Shown here in pieces: positions 1-4,086 of a stretch of DNA of 7,957 bases. The position numbers and the translations under genes were made by a program. This DNA comes from an uncultured Lachnospiraceae bacterium (lineage in GTDB: Bacteria; Bacillota; Clostridia; Lachnospirales; Lachnospiraceae). Position 1 is the first letter of the stretch. Each line of letters begins with the position of its first letter. A model generated the notes under the pieces. The model was not told the DNA's origin. It saw nothing but the letters and a program-made list of their open reading frames with translations, and did no database searches. The DNA lies in contig CAMWLB010000135.1 in assembly GCA_947174985.1 (NCBI GenBank), forward strand, positions 1 through 7,957, written 5' to 3'.

Positions 1-690
1 ACCGGATGCGGCACAGCTAAAACTACATCCAACACTCCAGATACGGAACCGTTCCAAAGTCCTGCAGAATCCACTCCGTCTACAGAATCCGAACCGGAAG
101 AAAATCTTAATTTCTACATCGGGCAGATTGTTGAATGTCCAGTAGAAATTTCTGGCATTTGGGCCATTGATCTAGACCCGGACTTATTTAATCTTTGCAT
201 GACAGAACCCACCATCCTTGAATTCGGTGATGGCTTTCTGACTGCAAAAGGTATTTTAACCAACGAAATTTTTTCCACTGCAGAAGAAGTCACTGTGCAA
301 TATGATTTTATCGAATATGAAGGCGTTAATCTGCTATCCGGCGGAAAATGCCTGACAGAAGGTGATATCATGCTTGCTCCTGCAGTCCCCTTTACAATAG
401 ATTTTTTGTATGACCACGTCACTGAAGTCGAAATTACCATTGATGAAACCGTTATCAATGGAGGCACTGTAAGATATCCTTTGACCAGGGATACATTTAC
501 TATTGAATTATCAGAAGACGGCTGGAAAGATTATTTTACCTATTTCGGAACGATTACACTAACCGATGCCGAAGGAAATATATACCGTACATGGCGCAAT
601 TATGGTATCAACTACACCGGAGGAGAATATATCAATTTTAAATGGGAAGTATCCTACCCTTATTTTCCAGTCATTCCGGTAACAGAGTAG
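1..690 (+). CDS. Putative secreted lipoprotein, 5' end outside window
   Basis: The reading frame is open from base 1, so the gene starts upstream and the ATG at 199 is internal. The first in-window residues are T-G-C-G, followed by a Ser/Thr/Pro/Glu-rich linker up to about residue 35. This is what remains of a lipobox (L-x-x-C; Cys at bases 7-9) and its usual spacer, so the mature protein is probably lipid-anchored outside the cytoplasmic membrane. About 229 residues are visible. The rest is acidic, rich in aromatic residues and alternating beta-like segments, and ends in the stop at 688-690. I recognise no enzymatic motif or named family. A hairpin terminator follows 56 bases downstream. The lipoprotein call is inference, since the hydrophobic signal segment lies outside the window; the function is unknown. 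Confidence 0.75.
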   Translation, partial: TGCGTAKTTSNTPDTEPFQSPAESTPSTESEPEENLNFYIGQIVECPVEISGIWAIDLDPDLFNLCMTEPTILEFGDGFLTAKGILTNEIFSTAEEVTVQYDFIEYEGVNLLSGGKCLTEGDIMLAPAVPFTIDFLYDHVTEVEITIDETVINGGTVRYPLTRDTFTIELSEDGWKDYFTYFGTITLTDAEGNIYRTWRNYGINYTGGEYINFKWEVSYPYFPVIPVTE

Positions 691-699
691 TTCTTTGAT

Positions 700-714
700 G
701 TCCCAATTTGGGAC
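700..714. repeat. 15-bp palindrome GTCCCAATTTGGGAC, copy 1
   Basis: Perfect palindrome apart from its central base, nine bases after the lipoprotein stop codon. The same 15-mer, central base aside, recurs at 1225-1239 and 2703-2717. In this copy the AAGTCCRGTCA motif that follows the other two copies at a fixed distance is missing; an unrelated-length spacer leads instead to a hairpin with a CGTCCGG core. It may be a palindromic intergenic repeat or a protein-binding site. Confidence 0.7.
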
Positions 715-745
715 GCGACAAAAGTTTTATAAAGGGCTGAATCAG

Positions 746-782
746 AAAAGCGTCCGGCAAATTATAGACTGGACGCTTTTTT
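746..782. terminator. Rho-independent terminator between convergent genes
   Basis: Arms AAAAGCGTCC (746-755) and GGACGCTTTT (771-780) pair perfectly over 10 bp around a 15-nt loop. The plus strand then has a T tract, and the A tract before the stem gives TTTT on the minus strand. It can therefore end both the lipoprotein transcript and, from the other side, the XRE regulator transcript. A weaker 8-bp stem (814-821 with 836-843, one G-T pair) lies nearer the regulator stop codon but has a poor T tail. Confidence 0.8.
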
Positions 783-865
783 AATTGAAGGATATGTATT
801 ACTACAAGCAAGCAAAGCCCCGGATTTGCCGCTCTGAGGCTTTTCTTGCTCGTCATGGTTGATTT

Positions 866-1090
866 TTAGTACGTCTGCTTCATGTCACTTATTCCCAACA
901 AATAATCAGACGACACTCCGTAAAGTTCGCACAGCCCGTAAACCATGGCTATCGGCAGGGCATTGGTTCCTGTCTCATATCTGGAATATACCCTCTGATT
1001 AATCTGTAGAACCGCAGCCACCTGTTTCTGCCCGTAGTCATGGTCTTCGCGGAGCTCTTTCATTCGGCGTAAGTACTTTCTGTTGTCCAT
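866..1090 (-). CDS. XRE/Cro-type helix-turn-helix regulator
   Basis: 74-residue single-domain DNA-binding protein. Residues about 8-62 form a Cro/C1-type HTH fold: a first helix (LRRMKELREDHDYGQ), the QKQVAAVL helix, the recognition helix with NQRVYSRYETG, then ALPIAMVYGLCELYGVSSDYLLG, which is the standard end of this domain. The length is typical for small HTH_3 repressors without a sensor domain. The start is supported by AAAAGGGGTG placed 7-8 bases upstream of the ATG. It stands alone on the minus strand with its own extended -10 promoter, and the repeats over that promoter suggest autoregulation. It could be a solitary regulator from a lost phage or toxin-antitoxin locus. The family call is secure; the target genes are unknown. 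Confidence 0.9.
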   Translation of the reverse strand: MDNRKYLRRMKELREDHDYGQKQVAAVLQINQRVYSRYETGTNALPIAMVYGLCELYGVSSDYLLGISDMKQTY

Positions 1091-1124
1091 TGCTGTAACA
1101 CCCCTTTTCTTTTGTTATGCTTTG

Positions 1125-1163
1125 ATTGTACCATCATTACTACAGATAAGAGGTTTTTACTAC
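1125..1163 (-). promoter_or_regulatory. Extended -10 promoter and direct repeats upstream of XRE gene
   Basis: On the minus strand the -10 is TACAAT (1130-1125) preceded by TGG, giving an extended -10 (TGNTACAAT). The -35 position (CCTCTT) is poor, which fits an extended -10 promoter. The heptamer TTACTAC occurs at 1137-1143 and again at 1157-1163, exactly 20 bp apart (about two helical turns), in the spacer and upstream of the -35 region. This is a candidate operator for autoregulation by the HTH protein. Confidence 0.5.
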
Positions 1164-1224
1164 TAAGTTGGAATATTTTTCTTGAAACGCTGTGGCAGTT
1201 ATTCCTTTCTAGCCACTCTGCCGT

Positions 1225-1255
1225 GTCCCAATTTGGGACACAAAAAGTCCGGTCA
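1225..1255. repeat. Composite repeat (palindrome + AAGTCCGGTCA), left of Rpn operon
   Basis: The palindrome GTCCCAATTTGGGAC is followed after five bases by AAGTCCGGTCA. The same 31-bp arrangement stands at 2703-2733 in the same orientation, with 27 of 31 bases identical. The two copies are direct repeats about 1.48 kb apart and bracket the whole Rpn operon. The AAGTCCGGTCA half also serves as one arm of the operon terminator. Confidence 0.75.
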
Positions 1256-1280
1256 ATTTCAACAAAAACTGACCGGACTT
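1245..1280 (-). terminator. Terminator of the Rpn/antitoxin-like operon
   Basis: Arms AAGTCCGGTCA (1245-1255) and TGACCGGACTT (1270-1280) pair perfectly over 11 bp around a 14-nt loop. Read on the minus strand the stem is followed by a T tract (ACTTTTTG), while the plus strand lacks one, so it terminates the leftward operon. Confidence 0.85.
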
Positions 1281-1302
1281 AAAATAATAACCTTTTCGCC
1301 GC

Positions 1303-1368
1303 CTAGTAGACAAGCCGATGCTGAACAATATCTTTAGCAGCCTGCCTTGTATATACTACCTGATACAT
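1303..1368 (-). pseudogene. Gutted RelE/YoeB-type toxin remnant (21 codons)
   Basis: The ATG at 1368 overlaps the upstream stop codon by one base (TGATG), the usual coupling of an antitoxin-toxin pair. The product starts MYQVVYTRQAAKD, which matches the start I know for Txe/YoeB-family RelE/ParE toxins of Clostridia, then jumps directly to QHRLVY and a TAG stop. In intact YoeB proteins (about 85-95 residues) the motif RI-x-x-(E/Q)HRLVY lies near residue 65-75, so roughly 50 internal codons are missing. Just past the stop, in another frame, the sequence reads GEKVII, which resembles the segment after HRLVY in such toxins and implies a second small indel. The remnant runs into the terminator. 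The catalytic core is gone, so the peptide cannot be an active RNase. Identification is by motif recall, without a search. Confidence 0.6.
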
Positions 1369-1826
1369 CACCATTCCACCTCGTCTTCCGCCAGACAGTC
1401 CTCCAAAGGTGTATTGCCACCTTCTATGATGGATTCTGCCATACCCGGTATCGCATTTAAAAACAGTGTCTCCTGTATTACACCCGGTAGTTCTGCTTTT
1501 GCCGCTCTTTTCATTGCCCGACATTTCTTCTCACCTAATTGCTTTTTGTAATAACCAGAAATGCTATCTACTGTAATATATTGGCTTCCCAAACAGTCAC
1601 CATAGCCTTTTCGCAATTCAGTTGTAATTTCCAACAAGTTCGCCGCCAAACTGTCATATAAAAAAACTTCATTTCCAGTCTGTATCTCTTGATATATATT
1701 TGACCTTTCAAGATATTCTTTCACACGGCGGTTCTCTTTTGTATTCGCTATGCAACAAAACAACTTTACTATCTCATTAGCACGTTCCTTACCCCTATTA
1801 TTTTTTTCATAACCCTTGTTGTTCAT
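1368..1826 (-). CDS. Hypothetical protein with antitoxin-like C terminus
   Basis: 152 residues, second gene of the Rpn operon; its ATG lies within the last 20 bases of the Rpn gene, so it is probably translationally coupled. The last 35 residues or so (ETLFLNAIPGMAESIIEG, then NTPLEDC and an acidic EDEVEW end) resemble the toxin-binding tail of small antitoxins that pair with YoeB/RelE toxins, and a YoeB remnant begins at its stop codon. The first about 95 residues are helical and charged (KERANEIVKLF, then RRVKEYLERSNIYQEI) and match no antitoxin DNA-binding domain I know. They recall short helical tails of some Rpn proteins, but weakly. It may be a genuine unusual antitoxin, or a fusion left by a deletion between an Rpn-associated ORF and an antitoxin. 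There is no convincing Shine-Dalgarno at the start. Function inferred from context only. Confidence 0.55.
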   Translation of the reverse strand: MNNKGYEKNNRGKERANEIVKLFCCIANTKENRRVKEYLERSNIYQEIQTGNEVFLYDSLAANLLEITTELRKGYGDCLGSQYITVDSISGYYKKQLGEKKCRAMKRAAKAELPGVIQETLFLNAIPGMAESIIEGGNTPLEDCLAEDEVEW

Positions 1827-2598
1827 AATCTTCTAATTCTTCCACCTGCTCAATCGTCAAACCGGTATACTGGGAAATATCCTCTATTGATAATTGATTC
1901 TTCTTTAACATCTTTAAAGCCACTTGCCTTTTGTTCTGTTCTATGCCCTGCTCATACTTTTCCTGATATCTCATCTGCAATGTCATATAGTCCATCCTCC
2001 ATTTCTCATTTTTTCTGACCGATTCGATCTCTTCCTCCAGTGCCTTTGTATAATCGTCTGATGCTCCCTTGCCGTCAATAAAGTCAAGCACTTTCTTCAT
2101 TTCCGGTGTAATGTCATCCATGGTTCCCTTTGTGTTCAAAATAATCTTTGTAGCATCGTCGCCAAGCCTTAGCCTAAAATCCTGTATACATCGGTTTTCA
2201 AAGGTATAAATATGCCTTCCCTCTCCGAACAAATCAAAGGTACATACGAAAATAATAAAGCTACGTTTCAGGTTTTTGTAATTTTCCCCTTTTTCCAAAA
2301 TGCCAAGGTCTATCATTCCCTGATAATATCTTGTTCTCTTAGGCAGGTTTCCGTTTTCCGTGGTCTGCATCTCAATATTATATACCGAATTGTTGTCATC
2401 CTCCACATAGATATCAAGCCTCACGCTTTTTGCATCCGCTGAAAGATCTATCGTATCCTGCGACTTAGGATATTCAATCCGGGATATTTTTATGCCAAGT
2501 ACTCTCTCCAAAAAAGGCTTGCAGAATTTCGGATTTCTCATAACAACGCTGAACATAAAATCATCTTTGAGCTGCAATTCCTCAAATGCTTTCTCCAT
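1807..2598 (-). CDS. Rpn-family PD-(D/E)XK nuclease / putative transposase
   Basis: 263 residues of the Rpn (PDDEXK_2) family, whose E. coli members RpnA-E are DNA endonucleases that promote RecA-independent recombination and have been linked to phage defence. The N terminus has the family opening (LQLKDDFMFSVVMRNPKFC). The nuclease core is visible as LDIYVED (D62) and YNIEMQ (E76, Q78 in place of the lysine), followed by LPKRTRYYQGMIDLGI, then FIIFVCTFDLFGEGRHIYTFENRC. The C-terminal third is coiled and charged (EKWRMDYMTLQMRYQEKYEQG), and the last about 40 residues form a small helical motif (LSIEDISQYTGLTIEQVEEL) typical of these proteins. The length is normal and the catalytic residues are present, so it looks intact. 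AAAGGGG lies eight bases before the ATG, and a consensus promoter follows upstream. It is the first gene of a two- or three-gene operon. Confidence 0.9.
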   Translation of the reverse strand: MEKAFEELQLKDDFMFSVVMRNPKFCKPFLERVLGIKISRIEYPKSQDTIDLSADAKSVRLDIYVEDDNNSVYNIEMQTTENGNLPKRTRYYQGMIDLGILEKGENYKNLKRSFIIFVCTFDLFGEGRHIYTFENRCIQDFRLRLGDDATKIILNTKGTMDDITPEMKKVLDFIDGKGASDDYTKALEEEIESVRKNEKWRMDYMTLQMRYQEKYEQGIEQNKRQVALKMLKKNQLSIEDISQYTGLTIEQVEELEDYEQQGL

Positions 2599-2637
2599 AT
2601 ATGAACCCCTTTAATTCTTTCTTTTTCTTTCCCTTAT

Positions 2638-2666
2638 ATTATAATCTATGCCTGTGCAATTGACAA
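2638..2666 (-). promoter_or_regulatory. Consensus sigma-A promoter of the Rpn operon
   Basis: Minus strand: -35 TTGTCA (2666-2661), 17-bp spacer, -10 TATAAT (2643-2638). Transcription would start near 2631, about 33 bases before the ATG. It is divergent from the hicB promoter. Confidence 0.8.
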
Positions 2667-2696
2667 GCACTGTGTTTTCTAACCTTCCAATGGTTC

Positions 2697-2733
2697 TATT
2701 GCGTCCCAAATTGGGACGCAATAAGTCCAGTCA
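2697..2733. repeat. Composite repeat, right of Rpn operon, in divergent promoter region
   Basis: Here the palindrome is extended to 13-bp perfect arms: TATTGCGTCCCAA (2697-2709), centre A, TTGGGACGCAATA (2711-2723). It is followed by AAGTCCAGTCA (2723-2733), the same half-site as at 1245-1255, but the matching arm that would complete a terminator is absent. It lies between the divergent Rpn and hicB promoters, so it could act as an operator as well as a repeat. Confidence 0.7.
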
Positions 2734-2749
2734 GCTTCTCTTTCTGAAC

Positions 2750-2783
2750 ACGTATAGACATTATACGTATTTCATATTATAAT
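2750..2783 (+). promoter_or_regulatory. hicB promoter with inverted repeat over the -35
   Basis: -35 TAGACA (2755-2760), 17-bp spacer, -10 TATAAT (2778-2783). The inverted repeat ACGTATA (2750-2756) and TATACGT (2762-2768), spaced by five bases, covers the -35 hexamer and is a good candidate operator. HicB-type antitoxins commonly autoregulate through such sites. Confidence 0.7.
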
Positions 2784-2838
2784 AATGCATGGAATGTAAT
2801 GTAAAATGCAAAAAACAAGAGAACAGGAGAACATTTTT

Positions 2839-3357
2839 ATGTTATCTGCTTATCCTGCCTGCTTTATCAAAGAAGACAATGGATACTCTGTTATCTTTCC
2901 GGATTTAAACAATCTATCCACTTGCGGATGCACTTTAGATGAATCCCTTTCTATGGCAGTTGATTGTCTCGCCGGCTATTTGTACTGGCTTCAAAAAGAC
3001 GGAGAAACTGCACCAGTTGCTTCTCCTATCGATAAAATCAATCCTTCAGAAATTGCAGAAGAATTGGAAGTATCACCCAATGAAGCATTCGTAAACATCA
3101 TTACTGTAGACGTTGCCGAATATGCTAAAGCTCATTTGGAGGTAAATATGCATAAGTATGAGCGTATTATATATTGGTCTGAAAATGACAATAAATTTAT
3201 TGTTGAGGTTCCGGAACTTGCCGGATGTATGGCAGATGGATACACTGCAGAGCAGGCGTTAAGAAATGCCGAAATCATTATCTCAGAGTGGATAGAAGCC
3301 GCAAAGGAAATCGGGAGGGAAATTCCGCAACCTAAAGGGCGCTTAATGTATGCCTGA
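2839..3357 (+). CDS. Two HicB-type antitoxin domains fused in one ORF
   Basis: 172 residues with two separate HicB (UPF0150) domains. Domain 1, residues 1-about 98, has MLSAYPACFIKEDNGYSVIFPDLNN, the STCGCTLDESLSMA helix and an acidic stretch ending VDVAEYAKAH. In full-length relatives a KKTLTIP-type DNA-binding segment follows at this point; here it is replaced by domain 2, residues 104-172 (KYERIIYWSENDNKFIVEVP, LAGCMADGYTAEQALRNA, then EWIEAAKEIGREIPQPKGRL), which by itself is a complete single-domain HicB-like protein of normal length. The ATG at 2839 is chosen over 2806 because AGGAG lies nine bases upstream and the family begins here. HicB proteins neutralise HicA, a small mRNA interferase, but no hicA is visible on either side. 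It may be an orphan antitoxin. The family call is firm; function in this form is uncertain. Confidence 0.85.
   Translation: MLSAYPACFIKEDNGYSVIFPDLNNLSTCGCTLDESLSMAVDCLAGYLYWLQKDGETAPVASPIDKINPSEIAEELEVSPNEAFVNIITVDVAEYAKAHLEVNMHKYERIIYWSENDNKFIVEVPELAGCMADGYTAEQALRNAEIIISEWIEAAKEIGREIPQPKGRLMYA
3137..3150 (+). promoter_or_regulatory. Internal ribosome binding site before second HicB domain
   Basis: TGGAGG (3137-3142) stands five bases before an in-frame ATG (3148-3150) exactly at the start of the second HicB domain. It suggests the second domain was once, or still is, translated separately as a 69-residue protein. Confidence 0.65.
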
Positions 3358-3368
3358 AAAGCGGTTAT

Positions 3369-3425
3369 CCAAAAATAGTCGCCTTAGTTTTGCAGACGTG
3401 GAGCGGCTATTTTGGTAGTTTTATT
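3369..3425 (+). terminator. Probable terminator after the hicB fusion
   Basis: The left arm (3369-3382, CCAAAAATAGTCGC) pairs with the right arm (3404-3415, GCGGCTATTTTGG region) with one bulged A and one G-T pair. A broken T-rich tail follows. It lies 12 bases after the stop codon. The shape is right but the T tract is imperfect. Confidence 0.5.
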
Positions 3426-3431
3426 ATTATC

Positions 3432-3466
3432 CCTGCTTCCGATGGCGTATTTGGAACCGAAGCAGG
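3432..3466. other. Hairpin of decayed antisense-RNA region next to toxin tail A
   Basis: Perfect 8-bp arms CCTGCTTC (3432-3439) and GAAGCAGG (3459-3466). It sits where the antisense RNA terminator lies in the intact toxin locus, and the following bases (GGTCAGGCAGGACAG, then a T tract at 3483) align with that terminator's right half. No antisense promoter is seen for this copy, so I read it as decayed. Confidence 0.4.
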
Positions 3467-3485
3467 TCAGGCAGGACAGATATTT

Positions 3486-3527
3486 TTAGTTCTTCTTGTT
3501 CCGCTTATCAAGGAAGATACGGAACGC
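3486..3527 (-). pseudogene. Truncated holin-like toxin tail, copy A
   Basis: Fourteen codons ending in TAA read AFRIFLDKRNKKN, aligning codon for codon with AFLTFLDKRNSKKK at the end of the intact toxin at 3813-3932. The upstream part encoding the start and the membrane helix is missing and replaced by a hairpin. It cannot make a toxin. Confidence 0.6.
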
Positions 3528-3570
3528 AAAAAGAATTCCCAGAGAATTATAGTTCTTTGGGAATTCTTTT
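3528..3570. terminator. Hairpin/terminator-like structure in block A
   Basis: The 13-bp stem AAAAGAATTCCCA with TGGGAATTCTTTT is extended inward by weaker pairs. It is bounded by A and T tracts, so it is terminator-like on both strands. On the minus strand it could end the short transcript from the promoter at 3661-3632. Confidence 0.6.
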
Positions 3571-3582
3571 GTACTTTACATA

Positions 3583-3661
3583 TCAGGACTTCTTTTTGTT
3601 CTGTACGTTCATTGTTGCCCCTCACCTCGCTAATATACCACTCTCATATCAGTTTTTTCAA
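3583..3661 (-). promoter_or_regulatory. Cryptic minus-strand promoter, RBS and 9-codon ORF
   Basis: Minus strand: -35 TTGAAA (3661-3656), 18-bp spacer, -10 TATATT (3637-3632). GAGGTGAGGGG then precedes an ATG at 3612, which opens only nine codons (MNVQNKKKS) before TGA at 3583. The hairpin at 3570-3528 would then terminate it, giving an RNA of roughly 100 nt. It may be the expression signal of the lost toxin copy A, or a small RNA or leader peptide. Evidence is positional only. Confidence 0.4.
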
Positions 3662-3683
3662 CAGTTTTTTTAAAAATATTTGG

Positions 3684-3712
3684 TTGAATTTTTCTGCTCC
3701 TTATGATATATT
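3684..3712 (+). promoter_or_regulatory. Promoter of antisense RNA B
   Basis: -35 TTGAAT (3684-3689), 17-bp spacer, -10 TATATT (3707-3712); expected start near 3719. The same hexamers with the same spacing occur at 4134-4162. Confidence 0.75.
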
Positions 3713-3720
3713 GGGCATAG

Positions 3721-3748
3721 GAAAAGCACCCACTCCAAAGGTGGATGC
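3721..3748 (-). terminator. Probable terminator of holin-like toxin mRNA
   Basis: On the minus strand GCATCCAC (3748-3741), a 7-nt loop and GTGGGTGC (3733-3726) form a stem with one mismatch, followed by TTTTC. This gives a toxin mRNA of about 330 nt from a start near 4051. Confidence 0.5.
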
Positions 3749-3755
3749 TCCCGAG
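3725..3755. repeat. 31-nt segment, partner of inverted copy at 3980-4010
   Basis: This segment and the reverse complement of 3980-4010 are both 31 nt long and share AGCACCCA at one end and CTCCCGAG at the other, with GGTGG in the middle offset by one base. The pair forms an inverted repeat around the toxin gene, 224 bp between arms. Confidence 0.7.
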
Positions 3756-3778
3756 AAATGGTTTGCTCTTACGAGCCT

Positions 3779-3822
3779 TGCCTATCCTGTGGGTCAGACA
3801 GGATAGGCATTTTTATTTTTTC
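3779..3822 (+). terminator. Terminator of antisense RNA B
   Basis: Perfect 12-bp stem TGCCTATCCTGT (3779-3790) with ACAGGATAGGCA (3798-3809), a 7-nt loop, then TTTTTATTTTTT. The T tract includes the toxin stop codon on the other strand. Confidence 0.9.
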
Positions 3823-3932
3823 TTACTGTTTCTCTTGTCGAGAAAGGTCAGAAACGCAACAATCAAGCTGCCAACGGCTACTAACAGTGTCAGTATTCCA
3901 ATGAAAATTGAGATAATCTCAAATGCTGTCAT
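3813..3932 (-). CDS. Holin-like type I toxin, 39 residues
   Basis: Small hydrophobic peptide beginning MTAFEIISIFIGIL and ending TFLDKRNSKKK. One membrane helix covers residues about 4-28, followed by the LDKRN motif and a lysine-rich cytoplasmic end. This is the pattern of the putative holin-like toxin family (Hol_Tox), the toxin half of type I systems related in design to TxpA: the peptide disturbs the membrane when its antisense RNA is lost. A strong GGGAGGTG lies just before the ATG. A consensus promoter stands about 120 bases upstream, leaving a long structured leader with an 8-bp GAAA-loop hairpin near its 5' end (4016-4035) and a CTAGC/GCTAG stem before the ribosome site. It converges on antisense RNA B. 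Two truncated relatives lie on either side. The gene is intact; the toxicity is inferred from the family. Confidence 0.85.
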   Translation of the reverse strand: MTAFEIISIFIGILTLLVAVGSLIVAFLTFLDKRNSKKK

Positions 3933-3979
3933 ATTACGCACCTCCCTTCCTATGTATTCCTAGCAAGCTAGAACATTGG

Positions 3980-4010
3980 CTCGGGAGGCTGCCACCCTGT
4001 CATGGGTGCT
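3980..4010. repeat. 31-nt inverted copy in toxin mRNA leader
   Basis: Inverted partner of 3725-3755. In the toxin mRNA this leader segment starts about 40 nt from the predicted 5' end and could pair with the 3' untranslated region over two 8-bp blocks (3980-3987 with 3748-3755, and 4003-4010 with 3725-3732). Confidence 0.7.
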
Positions 4011-4057
4011 CTCCTTGGAAAAGTTTCCTTTTCCATTGGTTTATCGCTATGCTCATA

Positions 4058-4086
4058 ATCATATCATTATTAATACAAAATTTCAA
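4058..4086 (-). promoter_or_regulatory. Promoter of holin-like toxin
   Basis: Minus strand: -35 TTGAAA (4086-4081), 17-bp spacer, -10 TATGAT (4063-4058). The expected start is near 4051. The -35 lies within one arm of a 12-bp inverted repeat at 4077-4114. Confidence 0.75.

Larger units (their letters stand above)
3466..3586. repeat. Repeat block A (about 120 bp; partner at 4244-4365)
   Basis: This block matches 4244-4365 from the right half of an antisense-type terminator, through a truncated toxin tail and a long hairpin, to the shared end TACATATCAG. Only scattered substitutions separate them. Both copies break homology with the intact toxin gene at the same codon, so they descend from one truncation followed by duplication. 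Confidence 0.7.
3719..3822 (+). ncRNA. Antisense RNA antitoxin B (RatA-like arrangement)
   Basis: About 104 nt between a consensus promoter and a perfect terminator, with no open reading frame. It converges on the holin-like toxin gene and its 3' end overlaps the last codons and 3' untranslated region of the toxin mRNA. In the Bacillus TxpA/RatA pair an antisense RNA overlaps the toxin mRNA at its 3' end in the same way and directs its decay. The 5' end forms a hairpin (GCACCCAC, loop, GTGGATGC with one mismatch). On the opposite strand that same stem is followed by TTTT and probably ends the toxin mRNA. The RNA is inferred from promoter, terminator and context; ends are approximate. Confidence 0.65.

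Noticed and set aside
114..467. 117-codon minus-strand frame over the lipoprotein gene
   Set aside because: Antisense to a frame that is open from base 1 and begins with a lipobox cysteine; composition is that of a shadow.
1303..1524. Full 73-codon minus frame ending in the toxin remnant
   Set aside because: Its first 50 codons are an out-of-frame reading of the antitoxin-like ORF; only the last 21 codons match a toxin.
700..2733. Repeats as a CRISPR array
   Set aside because: Only three copies at irregular distances with genes between them; no regular spacers and no cas genes.
2806..2838. Upstream ATG (2806) as start of the hicB fusion
   Set aside because: No ribosome site before 2806, whereas AGGAG precedes the ATG at 2839, where the family normally begins (MLSAYPACF).
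3390..3806. 138-codon plus-strand open frame
   Set aside because: It runs through a terminator, the repeat block, a promoter and the antisense RNA; no ribosome site or domain. The region is better explained by RNA and toxin elements.
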